A DNA stretch of 64,000 nucleotides from Aquila chrysaetos chrysaetos (Eukaryota; Chordata; Aves; Accipitriformes; Accipitridae): assembly GCF_900496995.4 (NCBI RefSeq), contig NC_044023.1, positions 20,282,453 to 20,346,452 on the forward strand, given 5' to 3'. Under the pieces are notes generated by a model. The model did not search any database. It was not told where the DNA came from and worked only from the letters and a program-made list of their open reading frames with translations. Shown here piece by piece: positions 1 to 13,520 of this stretch (its first letter is position 1; every line of letters starts with the position of its first letter). The position numbers and the translations under genes are program-made.

Positions 1-19
1 CTTGTCCCCCCCAACCCTC

Positions 20-200
20 TTCCAGCGAAGGCACCTGGGGAGACGATGCAGCCAGCAGCGCACATCAGGCCGGCATCGCTACATCTGCGAGAGGCTGCTC
101 CCGAGGGCCGCGCATCTCCCGAGGGCCGCGCATCTCCCGTCTGCCGCAGCACGGGTACCCGAGGACCGCGCTGTGGGGGTGAGATGCCTGGCACCGCTAA
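20..200. other. CpG-rich segment at the left edge
   Basis: A short CpG-rich stretch containing an 18-bp tandem duplication (101-136). The CpG cluster may continue to the left of the window. No gene can be assigned. Confidence 0.45.
101..136. repeat. 18-bp tandem duplication, two exact copies
   Basis: The unit CCGAGGGCCGCGCATCTC occurs at 101-118 and again at 119-136 without a mismatch. It is a small GC-rich tandem duplication within CpG-rich DNA. Confidence 0.9.
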
Positions 201-1524
201 GAGATCTTCCCAGCTGCACAGGGAAATTGTAAGCTCCCCGGTGACACGTGGCACAGGAGGAGGCCTTTTTCTGCTATTTCCCGCAGGAAAACGAAAAGGA
301 GCGATCAAGGCATGTGAGTGCTGGGTACAGCGATGTGCCCAAACAGCCCAGCTGCTACAGAGAAAATTCATTCTGGGTTTGGGATTTCCCTTGCTACCCC
401 GACTGACGGAGCCAGCCTGGTGTAATGCCTGCGGAGAGCTGCTCTCTGCCCGCCGGGGCTCGGGAACCGGCCTGCGCTGAGCTTCCTTTGGCCACTTATT
501 CGTGGTCCAGCACCGACTCCCTGTAATGCCCCATTACACCACGCAGCCCGAGTGACACAGACCAGAGCCCAGCAGCCCCAGTCCAAACACACTTACTTGC
601 AGCTTACACAGCACTTCCTTGCAACAGAGAAAACCCCTCTCTGCTCCCCCCAGCAAGGGCAGGAGTATAAACATTTGCAGCTGGCTCCCATCAGCCACGC
701 AGAGGCGTGTGCTTCAGGTGTTTGATAAATGGTCCTTGCTTTCTATGAAAGCTTCTGCTGTGTATCAAAAGAGCCATTAAACCCGTCTCTCCAGCCTTAG
801 CAGGGGCACTCCTGATGGTTTCGGCTGTGCTAGAACAACAAGCTTTGCTACTTCAGTGCTCGTTTGTGCTCCTGGAGGTGTACAAGCAACTCTCACTGAA
901 TCTGGTCTGTTCCAGGGATGGGTTTCCGAGCATTTTGTGGGTGCCTTAGCCGGTTTTGAGAGGCGCACAGCATCCAAAGGCTGGGTGCTTTGGGATGCTG
1001 CCAAATCATCCCTGCGCTCAAACAGGAGGGAAACTCCAGCTGTAGTTATGTGGACCGAGCTCTTCTGGTCACTCAGGCTTGGCTGGCATCAGAGCGACCA
1101 CCAGACCCGGCTCTTACTAACGCTGCTAGCGTTGAAAGGGCACTAGCAACACTATCTCTCGTTAGCTGATGGGGAAATCAATGATAATCAACTTGTACAA
1201 AACCTCCATCTCCAGCAGTCATGTGACTGTCACTGTCACATATAGAGTCCTCTCTTGCTTCTCCAAATTCCCCCAAAAAGCCCGGTTCACGCACAGCCTC
1301 GATGACCACAGCGCAAAAGAAATGAAGCAGCAAATAATTCCTATTTTAGAATCCCAATTCTTAGATCACTGTTTCTAGCACCCACTATATGTTTTTAAGC
1401 ACTTGGCACAGTCCTAACTGTTAGAGGAAAATATACCATGCTGGATCCGACAGCCTGAGAGAGGGGAGGCTGCTGCAGCTCCGTGCCCCCAGCAGGCACA
1501 TGCACAGCGTATGCATATACAGTA

Positions 1525-1554
1525 CATATATACATATATACACACACACACATA
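1525..1554. repeat. TA/CA dinucleotide microsatellite
   Basis: Alternating purine-pyrimidine tract of TA followed by CA units. It is probably length-polymorphic. Confidence 0.85.
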
Positions 1555-4077
1555 GGTACATTGCTGGCCACACAGATCGCAGTCAGGCACTCGGAGCACC
1601 CACACAAACGGAGCCAGCACCCATGGCCTCATCCTGCTCCCCTCTCTGGCTGCACATGGTGGAAATCCACTGACGACAATACGTGTGTACAAGGTGGGTC
1701 ACGGACCCCTTCTCCTGCCAGCGGCAAAGCCGGTCCCTGCACAAACCTTGCCGGGGAAGCTGTCACGCCGGGAGCCGGCCGAACGCGAAGGCTCAGCCAG
1801 CTCACAAGCCACGGCACGTGGCCCCTCGAGTTATCCTCCTTAGAGCTGGTACCTGTTGCAGAGCCAGGCTGGAAGGGGAATTGCATTAAGCTGTTTAACG
1901 ACGAGAGCGGAGCTGCCGGGAGGAGGAGAGCCGTGCCGCAGCCACCGCCACCCGCCGAGCAGGGAGAGCCGCCCCAGAGGCAGCCGGGAGCCACGGCCAC
2001 TTCCCACGGGTGCAGCACCCACACGGGGCCAGACCCTGCAAACGGCCCTCGTGGAGGCGGGGGTCCCCATGCCAAACGAACGGGGACACCCCCTCTGAGC
2101 AGTGGGCAGCACACGGGTCTTGTTCCCGACAAAAGCCGAGCTTTTTGTTGACCGGCGTGCACAGAGAGGGCTTGCCTGCCCAGGCTGCTGAGCAGCTGCT
2201 GGGGAGTTTTGTTTGGCTTTTTTTTTTTTTCCCTTCTCTCTCTTAGCTGGGAGCTTATTGTGCATTTCCAACAGCAACCGGGTGACCCAGGTGATAATTC
2301 AGCTGCCACTTGGCCTGGCACCGGCACAACTTGGACACGTTTCAGGCACCTGGCACCACACAAGGAGGGAGGGAGACAAAGTGGATCGATACCCTCTGCC
2401 CCAAAGGCAAACAAACTGCATCGATTAACTCCAGCGGCCACAAAGACTTGCAGAAATGATCTGGGTTGCAGCAGGTCTCACGGAGACGAACTCCTCCACG
2501 TGTTTCTCTCCGTAGGGAGGCGGTTCGGCATCCCCCTGTGCCTCCTTCCCCGAGGGGTGAGCCGCCGTTCGCTCCATCTCTCAGATGTCCGAGGCCAAAT
2601 CCTCCAGGAGCAGACACGGGGGCAAGAGGACCCAGAAACCTGGCAGCCCCCCCGGGATCACTCCTCGGAGGAGACAAACATTAAGTAGAAAACGCATTCC
2701 TTTGCTGCAACCTAAATATGAACAATGCAGTTACAAAGTTTGGAGGCAGGTGCGCAGAGAGAGAAGCAATCCGTGCCTGTAGCTGCCAACGCTTCATTTC
2801 AGCTCCAAAGCTCTCCTGTTTGAAGCGGCTGAGCGGCTGCTGGGATGCCCGCACAGCTCCTGCGGCCACGGTCCGGGACCACAGGCTGGGTCCTGCTTTT
2901 CATGGAAATGGGTCTTGGTCCGGGGGTCTTTACACGCACGTTCTCCTCCTGGGGTTCAGCTTGGGCTCGCTCTCCCCTCCGCCCTCTCCTTCCCCACGGT
3001 CACTCCCAGCGTTTCCTGCAATTCATGACTCCATGCTTGATGGAGGTCAGGATTTAATACTTTTCTCTAAATTGGTCACTCTGAACTGAATTCCCTTCTA
3101 AATTTTGGAGGTGATGATGATCCCCTGGCATGGCTCGGTGGGACCCCCCAGCCAGGCAATGAGCAAAACTCCCCAAACCCTGTCTCAGTGCTTGCCTGTG
3201 AACAGGTCACAGCCCCCTGAGAGGGGGACACTACTTTGTAGGACAAAATCCCGTCCTCGCCAGAACTGATGTATGCACCAAGCCTGCATATGATACAGCC
3301 GCGTAAAATGACAAGCAACCCTTATACAAAAACACCACGCGGGTAAGGGACTGCTTTCTCTGGGTGCATCCCAAAATGGTGCTGGGCAGGAGGGTTTGGG
3401 GAAGAGGGTGGCTGCTAACTGTGGCTCCCAAGGGACCGATCTGGGCCAGCAGTGCCGCTGGCAGCCCACTGCTGCTCTTGGGAGGTCCCGGGGGCTTTTC
3501 CGCAGAGCTGTTGTGCTCCTGCTGCCTTTCCTCTCCCTTCACCCTTACACTGTTCTTCTGGCTGCCCAGCTTGATACTCAGCCAGCAAGGACATAAGCCA
3601 CTGATAAAAGGAGAGAGGCTTTTATTTATTATTCAGCCATCTCCAGGGTTTCAGTGCCACAATGCATTACCCTACTTCCCATATACATTATTTATTTCCT
3701 GGTTCAACACAGGTAAAGCTAAAGTGAATGTGAAAGATGTTTGAAGCCCATACAGAAAAGACTAATCCAGCCCAGCTTCCCCAAGCTGAAATCCCTTCCC
3801 TGCTCAAAACCCAGCCTAAAGATGAAATCCCGCTCCTGCTGAAGTCAGAGAGAGTTTTTAATAATGGATTTGAAGGGCTCAAAGCCTTAACAGGTATCTG
3901 AAGCAGGAGTGGTCCTGGATGCAGACATCCCCTCCCAAGCAGCCCGAAGCGGATCTGCCCAACGAGCCATCCATTTTGGGGCTGCCCCCACCACCTCCAA
4001 CATAAATGGTTACGAGCTCTCAGGCAGCAGTGACACCAGCGCAGCAAAATCAAAATGTCTTGGGATCTTGCTGCTAC

Positions 4078-4100
4078 TTTTTTTTTTTTTTTTTTTTTTT
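4078..4100. repeat. Poly-T run (23)
   Basis: Uninterrupted T run. No SINE or LINE body is recognisable on either side, so this is a simple homopolymer rather than a clear retrotransposon tail. Confidence 0.85.
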
Positions 4101-6273
4101 GGCATCGAGCATTCGAAGGGAAGCAAATTCAGGAACCGGAGATATTCCCGAGCCTTTGGGTCACAGCCTTACCGCCATCTGCAAAGGAAGCAATCAAATT
4201 TCACCTCAACCCCGGTGAATCCGAGGCCGGTGCCGGTGGCCGTCCCCGCAGACTGCCCGCCGTGCCGGGAAGGTGGTGTGTGCCGGGCATCTGCCGTGCT
4301 CTCACCTCTCCGGGCTGGCTGGGATGGACACCGGCTCTGGTCGCTAGTGCCGAGTTCCCGCGGACACCATTTCTTTAGAGAACAATGAGATTCCTTCGGA
4401 TAACAAGGGGAATTCTTTGGATAAGCTGTGTTTCCAGGAAGGAGGGAGATGAATTTGATCATCCACACCTCAGTCCCGAGAGGGGAGTGAAAAAAGATCA
4501 GCTGAGATTATTCAGGCATTTACGTTTTGATGAGAGCCGGCACTCGCCGGGAGTTACCTTGCAGAGGAAACGCTCCTTTTTTTGTCGTCCCTGCTGCAAA
4601 GGATTGGCAAAGTCAGACAGGGTGGGCTTGCAACACTCAGCCTTCAAAAACGTGCTCTGCCACCCCTACGTGCACAGGCAGGGACGTTGAAGGGCAGCTC
4701 CTCAGCGCAGGGACACGCTGGCTCCCCTCCTCACCTTCTCCCACCCCTTCCCATCTGCTGTCCCACCAGGCTCTGGCACCCTGACCGGTAATAGCAGAGC
4801 AAGCCCTATTAATGCACAGCCTTTAGAGAGCGCTTAACCAGCATTCTCCTCCTCCTGGGAGGCAAATGAGCCCCTTGCCTGGGCCTGGGGGCTCGTCCCA
4901 TGTGGTGGGGGCTCCCCGGGCAACGTACCTGCCATGGGGGGCTCTGGGACCCCCCCTCCCCATGCCACCTCCACGCCTCACCCTGTCCCCTGCCTCCTTG
5001 CTCCAGGACTGGCTTTCGAATTCACACTTCAGCTTTTTCATCCAGGCTTCAGCTTTGCCCAGAGGCAGCAGGGTCTGGAGAGATGGCCCACAGCTGCTTG
5101 CACTGGGCATGAGCATGACGGGACCCCCCCAGTCCCTCCCGCCGGGACCAGCTCGGAGGAGAGATGCCCCTCAGGTGGGCAGGGTGCTGCCGGTGCCCGG
5201 CGTCAGGCAGGGGTCGGCCACCAGCTCCCAAACCCCGTGTCCCCCTCGATACCTCTTGCAGCCGCTCGGCCAGGGCTTGCTGAAGAAGCGTGGTGGAGGA
5301 TGGAGATTTGCAAGAGCAGGGTCAGGAGAGGACGGTGTCCCCCCCGTCCCTGCCACCCGCTTCGCCTGTGATGAAGCACTGCCCTGGCAAAACCAGTGGG
5401 CTTCCCTGCAGCCAGCTCCGGGGGGCTGAAACCCTCCTCAGATATGCAAGATCTCCCAGCCACGAGTGTTGATACAATGATTACCGTGTTTGTTATGTTA
5501 AATACCACTACTTAAACAAGCGGTGCCCTTAAGCATGGTGTTTGGGAGCCCATGTCAATATTAGCTTGTGAGCAGCAGCAAGCAGATAAGCTGGAGCAGG
5601 TGAGGACGTCCACTCCCATGTGCCGTGCAAGTAACGCCTTCGCCTTAACTTTCAAACCTTCTTTGATCACTTCCCACAATTGTCTTGTCGTCAGAAAAGG
5701 AGTGTGGCTCTTTATAAATAACATTTGCTTTGATGTAATATCTCTACATTTTCTGCTAATAAAATGGCCTCAATTCAGCCCAGCCCCGAGTAAAGGCCAT
5801 AAATATTGCTTTTCCCTCCTTAAGAGCATGCTTAAGTCCCTCCGATAGCAAGGGAAGGTGCGCACGTGATGCGACACTATGCCAAACGTGGGGAGGATTC
5901 ATCACACGCTGCAATTTAACCGTGCACTTAAGTGATTTGCTGAACTGGAGCATTAAATGGGAAGCAGCGATTTCTTTTAACTGCCTATAAATACCATAAC
6001 TTCTTCTCATAGCTGGAGCTATTTTTTAATGGCTGGTGCTTAGCTACACTGAAGTTTAAAACCCCATGGAAAAAAAAAAAGCCCTACTTCAGCACATGGC
6101 TAACACAACAGCAACATTTCTTGTCCATATGGAGAACATATTGGCTGAACTCAGCTATGAAGCGACCTTTATCTTTGCTCGTGAGATGAGACCAATTAAG
6201 TCGGTGGTGGCAATGCTGCCGGTGAGTTATCGCTCTCCTTCCTCAGGCAGATAAAGGTCAGGCATGAGGCGGG

Positions 6274-6290
6274 CGATGCGATGCGATGCT
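6274..6290. repeat. Short GATGC repeat
   Basis: About three copies of the pentamer GATGC in tandem. Confidence 0.7.
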
Positions 6291-7339
6291 CGCTGCGCAG
6301 AGGCAGGCTCTGCTACCTGTTGCCCTGAGACAACTGCAGATGCCCACAGGCTGCTGCTCCTTGCATGGCCCAGAGGCTAATTTTCAGTTAATTGGGAGAT
6401 TTTAGACCTCCCCACCTCTAGCGGGATGCTGGGGAGAGGGTCTTCAGATGCATATGTGTATATATAGAGAGAGACATACACACCCTGGCACTGTGCATGG
6501 CGGAGCTCCAGACTGAGCAGCCTGAATCAAACCACTTTTGCAGCCCCGGGGGTTTCTCCCCCCGCCGCCAGCCCCGTCCCACCGTGGGGCACGGCTGGGG
6601 ACTGCAGGGCACACGGTGGCCTTCGAGCCGTATATCACCGCAGCCGGGTATCACGGTCGGGGCGCAGGGCAGCCGCTTCCCCCAGGGGATGAATTACAGA
6701 GCAATAAACCACGCTCGTCTCAGCAGGAGGGTTTTATGCCCGCCATCAATCAGGAGACACAAACAGCTCTGTTCCCAGCAGGACTGGCAGAAAGCGAGGC
6801 AGAAATGGGTGCACAGGGATCCTGGGGATTTATGGGGGGGTCCTGGCCAGGGTGGGAGACCTAGGCACCTTGGCACCCCCCGGCCCCCGTGCCCCCGCAG
6901 TGTAAAGCACTGCAATGCCGGGGATGTGGTAGCAACTCCCTTATTACCCATCAAGCCTCTCTCGGCGCCTGGGAAGGGACGAGGCGGAGGCGACGGCTGT
7001 GGCTGTGGTGTCCCAGCTGCCGGGCTGCCACCGGTCTCGGTTAAGCCACTCTCATTTAATCTGAAGAAGCGTCGACAAGCCCGGCAACTCCCAGGCTGGG
7101 AGGTCCTGGAGCTTGTACCCGTGTGCCCAACAGTGCCTGGTTCAAAAATGTAAAGCACAGAGTAAAAACCCAAACCTGCCCCGAGGAGCCAGGGAGGTTT
7201 GGGGAGCCAGGTCCGGGGGCGGCCGGGACGGAGGCTGGCAGCAACCTGCCTGCAGCAGGAGCGTTGCAGGCACAGTTTTGCCAGCACCTGGCTCCCTGCT
7301 CGTCCGTTTGATCTCTAATTGATAAAAGAGCATCACGTG

Positions 7340-7355
7340 AAAAAAAAAAAAAAAA
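7340..7355. repeat. Poly-A run (16)
   Basis: Simple homopolymer. The upstream sequence shows no recognisable retrocopy. Confidence 0.85.
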
Positions 7356-8099
7356 CAAACCGTGCTCCATGTAGAGATTTTGGAGGAAGGGAGTTGAAGA
7401 TGTGCGTTCGGGGCTTGCAAACCCTGCAGCGGCAGTTAGATACCTAAGCACCTTCCTGAATGGGGCCCTAAACATCTGCTTTCCCATTACTTAGAATTAG
7501 GAGAAAGAGCAAAATCCAAGCCAGCACATCCAAATGACTGTATCCTAAGCACAAACACCTGGACAGAGAGAATATCTCTCACCTGATACCTGCTCTTTGG
7601 TGAATTTGCATTTTCCTAATAGGTTTGTTTCACCAGCGGAGGGGAGTTGCTTTCCAAAGCATCCTGCCAGCTCTCTGGGGCAGTCAGCTACAAGCCAGCC
7701 TTCTTGTCAAGACCTTAATCGAGATGAAAAGGCAATAAAACTACAGACCCTGGTTCATTCTTCAAGAGAAAAGCTCAGATCCGAGCAGCGGAAAGACTGC
7801 AAACCTGTTTCACTGTGGCGCAAAGGCTAAAAACGAGCCACAGCAGTGCGGAGTCACATCTTAACCTTGAAACCCCTCGGGATGTCCTCCCTACAATCTT
7901 CTTTGGGCAGAAGAGCTGCCTTGCACCCCTGGGCGAGTGGCAGACCATCACCTCTCCTCCCGTAGCCCAGCCAGACGTTCAAGCCATCCTCCCGGCCGGA
8001 GCCCGCTCCCGCTGCATCGGCAGCACGAGTCTCGCTCACCTCCGTGGGATCCCAACACGCACTTTTTTTTCTGCAGGAGATACTTCAAGGACATGAATA

Positions 8100-9230
8100 A
8101 TACAGGATAAGGACACAACAAAGTACCATTCGTGTATTTATGTACGGTCTTTTCCCTGGCTCCAGTTAGCTTCTATAAAGCCGTCAGTTTTAATGAGCGT
8201 TTTGTTGTTACCCTAACGTCGCAGGATCTTATATCTTTTCCTTGCTCTGCTATGAAAGTTTTCCTTGCTGTTGTATAGCTGTTTTTCCAAGCTAAAAATA
8301 GGATTATCTTTTTACCAATCAAGTCTGTCTGGGATTATGTATTCAAAGAGTGTGATATACAGACGTGGAGTAAAGGTTTAATGAATCACAAAATTGAATT
8401 CTTTAGGGGCTGGCAGCATTTTTCTGAATAAAACAACAACTTAATGTCCTACGTGTTGTACTTTACGAACTGGGACCTAAACTTATCTTGTACAAAGGAA
8501 ATTACAGAGGCAATCATGGGAGGTCTTTTATTAGTATTTCTTCTCTCCCCGGCACAGAGTAGAATATGAATTGATTGTCAGAGATTTTTTAAGTGCCTTT
8601 GATTGAAGAGATGATCTCTGATAAGCTGCTGGAGGAAAATAGAAGCCAACAGCTGCTCCATTTAACATCAGTTAGCCTCCAGTTCTGGCGGTTTGCTAAA
8701 TAACTATTTTACATTCATAAACACATCTCTGTGTCACAGCCATGCTTGCACATACCTCCCCGTTTCTGCAGAGCACTGTGTGATGCCAGCTATTCAGCGG
8801 TGCTGTAGGAGAAGTTAAGTCGTGATGCTGAAAACATACGCAGGTCCTTCACCATCTTACCAGCCTGGACGCTGGCATTTTTAAAAACCCCAGCAGCCTC
8901 TGACAGTGCTATATCCCTTCTTAAAGTGGGGGAGAGATCATCATGCGTGTTTTAGAGCCAAGGAGAGAAAATAAGTCACTTCTTGCCTGCAGCATTGTGT
9001 CCAGCAGACAATTAAGACATAAATACCAAACGTTTGCCGTTAATAAATTTTCAGGGGGTTGCTGATCCCTGGATAACTCTGCCATGCTTTCCCCCAGCTT
9101 GCAGCATATTCCATCGAGTCATTGCCAGACCCATTTCATAACTCTGGTAGCTGCTTATTGCCATAAACCACCTTTGCCCACACCACACAAATTGTCTTTA
9201 TTGTAACACCATCACTGCCCATTCGCTTCC
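8100..9230. other. AT-rich block without open frames; candidate conserved noncoding or enhancer DNA
   Basis: No frame of 60 codons is present on either strand over 1.1 kb. It contains a perfect MEF2-type site CTAAAAATAG (8292-8301), a TCF/LEF-type CCTTTGATTG (8598-8607), and CTGATAAG (a GATA site) just after a near-palindrome at 8609-8621. Single motifs are expected by chance, so the enhancer reading is inference. Confidence 0.3.
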
Positions 9231-12200
9231 CAGGCTGCGCAATGGCTCACAGCCCTGAGGAGCCCGTACCCAGTGAGAGGGGACTGCCAGCTCCGTGCCC
9301 GGCTTTTGCCTCCCCAGCCTGCCAAATCGGGACAGATGTGGGCACAAGCTGCCCCAACACATGGATGGGTGCTGGGGAGAGAGGCAGCACGAGTCTCCGT
9401 TGCCGATGCTGCCGGACTGGGGAGCCCGGGCCGGGGTCTGGTCCCCACGGGGAGCATCCCCCAGGGAGACCCTCTCCTGCTGCCATCTCCAGGGCGCTGC
9501 AGCTATAAAATGCATCTAAACGACCTCCAGTTCATCAAACAGCACCAAACACACGGGTGTACATCTGCCGTGCCTGCCTTTGCATGCAAGAGCAGCCCTA
9601 CATGAGCACAGCTATAGGAAAAAAAGCCTCTCAGCCGGCTCTTTGGAGCGGTGGGTCGCAGGCGACTCCCCAGCCCAGTCCCCTGACATACAGCCGCCTC
9701 ATACACAAGGTCACCCCACAGATGTGGGAGCAGGACCGGAGCAACGGCTCAGGGCAACAGCCTGCCCCACGCTCCCCCCTCGCCCGACCCGACAGAGGAA
9801 TTTATGTCCCAGAGCTCCCCTGCGAGCAGTGCCCCGAGGCACCAAAAATGAATCCCTCAGTACGGTTTTATTATGCAGTTCAAGGTGCAGTCGAAAGATG
9901 TTGGCCGACGCGGCTGCGCTTTCCTCCTCCTCCCTCCCTCCTTGTAAAGGAGAGGAGGAAAATCAAGTTGCTGGCTGCCATTGGCACCTTCCCTGCCCTG
10001 GGCGCTCCCACGCCGGACCCGGCAGCCCTTCCGCACGTGTTCCAGCCTGGTTTATTGGCAGCCTGCATTTGATGCTAGCCTGGAAAGGCTCCGAGAAGCT
10101 CACAGGCTCTGCTTTTAGCGCGAGCAAAGCCTTTTCCAAAGCAGACACTTAAAGGGTTATGCAAGAACAAAGCTAAAAGGGCTTGTAATTATTTAAAGTT
10201 GGGCAGGGGTTAAATTAGCCAAGCAGACTCATTACCCACTTCAGATCTTCACTGCAAGGCAGCGAGAGGATGCACATCTCCTCGAGCTACAGAGCCGGCC
10301 AGTTTGGAGGCTTTATTTAGCCCAGGAAACCTTCGGTCTCCCAAACCAAGAGCAGCTGCAAACCACTGGCCCTGCGGAGCAGCCACCTTTGCCCTGCTGT
10401 AGCAGAGAGGAGGAGCTGATGATAAGCAGCTAAAACTTGCTCCAAACCACCCTGACCTGGCCTGGCCATGTTTCACAGAGGGTTTCGCGCCCTCTGATCC
10501 GTCTCGCAGCCGACCGCCCTCGCTGGGGCAGAGGGGAGCAGAGCAACTGATAAACTTTGGGGCGCAGCAGCCCTGTGCAGGTCGCCTCCCTCCTCTCGCC
10601 CCAGATTGCTGCGGCTTAAAGAACGAGTGGGAAGAAACGGCAGCTTTTGGCCATTGTTCCTGACGAAGCACTCGCCAAGGCAGAACTGACTTCTTCCTTC
10701 TGCCGCAGGGCTCTTTCTGCTGGAAAACATCCCTTGGACTCTGCCTGGGATCGAGGGATCGGAGCGGGCCACGCAAAAGATGCCAGCTTGGGCTTGCGCC
10801 AGAGCATCACGATCAGACATTGCTGGGAGCGTTGCTGTCAGGGGAAACCACCTCCTGCCCGAGGCAGCAGCAGGGACGGGAGTCTGACCCGATCGCTGAC
10901 GTCCCCGAGCAGGAGCAGCCGTGGCAGGGATGGGCAGGGGGTTCCAGCACGTTTGGGCTGGACTCAGGGGCAGGGGGGAGGCAGGAGCGGGGACAGGACT
11001 GTCCACTGAGGTCAGGTCTGCTCTTACCGTGTCTTCCTAACAGGCAGGGAGAGAAGTTGTATTTGTACCGTGGGTAAGTGTGAGCTTATTGCAGAGATGG
11101 AGGGGAAACCGAGGCAGCACTTTCTGCAACACAAATGGCTTTCAAGGTGCCGGAGGAATACCACCTCGGTGCCCTGGCCCAGACGTACATCCCTCTCGGT
11201 GACGGCCCCGGGGAATGAACCTGCCTGTAGCCGGAGGCCAGCCCTGCGGCTCGGGGAGGCACGGTGCCGGGGCCCGGGGGTGCCAGCACGGTGGCCGCGG
11301 GACACCCTCCCTGCTCTGCCGGCTGGCAGCCCAGACGTTGGAGACCCGGCCTCTCCTGTGGTCTCTGAAACACAGAAACAAACCCGGCAGAATTTGGTTT
11401 GGAGACACAATTTCACCATAACTGATATCATAAATATTAAACCAAACAAACCCTTCTGCGCCCTGCCACGCTGGGAGCGCTGCCTGCAAGAGGCGCGTGT
11501 GGAAGCGCGGGCTGAATTTCTGAGCGCTGTAGTTATAGCAACAGGCGCTGTCGTTTATCGGCAGCAGTTATGCAACTCTCGGCTGCACCTTGAAAAGTGC
11601 AACTCGCTGCACAAAGCCTCTGAGCAGCAACGGCAACCAAAAACCCATGGGCACGGGCGAGGGGGGTGGCTTTCAGGCATGGCACCAGCCCCTTGCTGCA
11701 ACACACCTGCCTCGGGTGCCCTGGGAGCTCCCCAGCCACCTTTGCACCACCACCCGTGGGCACAGACCCATAAAAAAGCAAGCCCCGTGTGCCTCCTTTG
11801 CTTGCACAGTCCCCAAAGCGTTCAATCGACGTTATGCAGAAACAACACGGACGCCTGCCGCTACCCGTGGAAGTAAAGATCTGTTTGGTACCCGGTGTGC
11901 GCAGGGTCAGCAAGGCACACCGACGTCTTTCAATGACACTTTGCTGATTTTCTCTTCTGCACAACACGCAGCCAGGCTAAAGAGCAGTTCTCTTGCCTAC
12001 AACTCAGACGCCCTGCTAGAAAATCAATAGTCATTTGGTGATATTCTGGCACTTGGCTTGCTGCATTGCAATGCCTTGGGATGAGCAGCTCCGATTTGCC
12101 AGTCTCCAGAGTAAGCAAAAACCAGTAAGGGTCAGACTGGCCTTGGCCAGATATTCTCGGGCCATTTGAGCAACACAGCCTGATAAATCCATCTGAAACT

Positions 12201-13300
12201 TCAGGAGCCTGAATTTGTGCCCGTCCAAGGGACTGCCCCAGCCCATCAGACGGCAGAGAGCAAGCTGGAAAGGTGCCTTGGGTTCCCCCCGTCCTCCCCC
12301 CGGCAGTGCCGTGCATGCCCCGCTGCTGCCCGCCTGCTCATCCTAAAAGTCCTGAAAAACAGGGTGCACACCTCATAGCAGCCTCACTAGAGCCTCGACA
12401 GGTTTATATGTCGGATTTATACGAAACATATCCCAGCCTACACCAGCGACAGGTAGCACCAGCTGGCCCCAATGTGGAACGTGGATGCTTTGAGCATCCC
12501 AGGGCCGGACCCGGCACACACAGCCCTGCTCCCAGGCTGCTCCAGAAAAACTACAAGGCACAAAGGGTAGGTACCAGCTTACTTACCTTAGCTTATTTAC
12601 CTACAGAAACGGAGAGAACAGGAATTACAGAATTCAGTGCTAGAAACAGGATCGCTGCTTCAGATCTGGGAACTGACCCTGGATTTGTGAGTCGGCACCA
12701 GACCCGGCTAAAGCAACGTGTTTCTGTTCACTGGCTTGACCAGGGAGCCAGGGAGCAATGAAAGGTGGGCATGCCAAGCACCAGCTATGGTCTAAAACAA
12801 TCAGGAAGCTTAAAATAGACTCAAGCAACTTTGAACCACAAAAAAAAAAAAAAAAAGCTGACGGCATCTTTGTTTAAAGAAGAACAGGAATTGCTCTTTT
12901 CTCCGACTTAAGGACAGCACAAGCAGAGGTGGATTTCAGGAGGTTTCAAAGGGCAGCAGACACATTATTTTAAAATGATAAATAAAATGTAATAGCCTGA
13001 CCTCAGGAATACAATCGTCTGCTTTCAATGCACTCCCATTTCTTTAATTCTTCTCCATCAGCGCAGATATATGAACTGCCACAAATCCCTGCCACCTCCC
13101 CATCTGCGTGCATTACAGCCTGAAGCACAGGACCTGCTCTGGGTTACAACCTGACTGGGAAGCAAATCCCTCCCGGAGAGCAGGAGGGGAAGGACATGAC
13201 TCTTTCCCCTGGGCACTGTCTGTGATAAGAGGAGAATTAAGACCTCCAATCTATTTCTAATGGAGAGGTTACGAGAGGGCATTTTGGAAGCAATTGAAAG
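9231..13300. other. Gene-free interval, mixed to GC-rich
   Basis: Overlapping long frames on both strands with Pro/Ser/Gly/Arg-rich translations and no domain I know. CpGs are moderately frequent around 10.85-11.35 kb. A poly-A run lies at 12840-12856. No splice-bounded frame stands out. Confidence 0.5.
12840..12856. repeat. Poly-A run (17)
   Basis: Simple homopolymer with no identifiable source element. Confidence 0.85.
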
Positions 13301-13329
13301 GTTGGTAAAGGGGCTCGGCCGGGAAATGT

Positions 13330-13520
13330 ATGGAGTCTCATTACCTTTTATCTTCTGAGCACATAAAGTTTGCAGAATCTCTGTTTAGGTTAGCAGGAAA
13401 CCTCTGCAAGAATTATATATGCTGCCCACGTGCTTATCAAGGGAGAAAGAGCTGTGCTCTATCAGCCAGCTGTGGGGCTCGGCGGAGATAAAGATATCCC
13501 CCTGCCCAGCAGTGACTTGG
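13330..13520. promoter_or_regulatory. Cluster of GATA and E-box motifs
   Basis: CTTATCA (13433-13439), CAGCTG (13467-13472) and AGATAA followed by GATATC (from 13486) lie within about 60 bases, 300 bases before the CpG island. GATA plus E-box spacing is a known enhancer grammar. Function here is inference. Confidence 0.25.

Larger units (their letters stand above)
201..8100. other. Gene-free interval, mostly GC-rich
   Basis: Many long frames overlap on both strands (up to 270 codons near 1.6-2.4 kb), but their translations are Pro/Gly/Arg/Ala/Ser-rich and carry no domain I recognise. Local features are a TA/CA microsatellite at 1525-1554, poly-T at 2218-2230 and 4078-4100, poly-A at 7340-7355 and a short GATGC repeat at 6274-6289. 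More AT-rich pieces at 5470-6060 have no long frames. A small stem (ATGTGAC at 1221-1227, GTCACAT at 1235-1241) is visible. Confidence 0.5.

Noticed and set aside
1483..2441. Long overlapping frames on both strands (222 and 270 codons)
   Set aside because: Pro/Gly/Arg/Ser-rich translations, several frames open at once on both strands, no domain and no splice or promoter context. This is explained by GC-rich composition.
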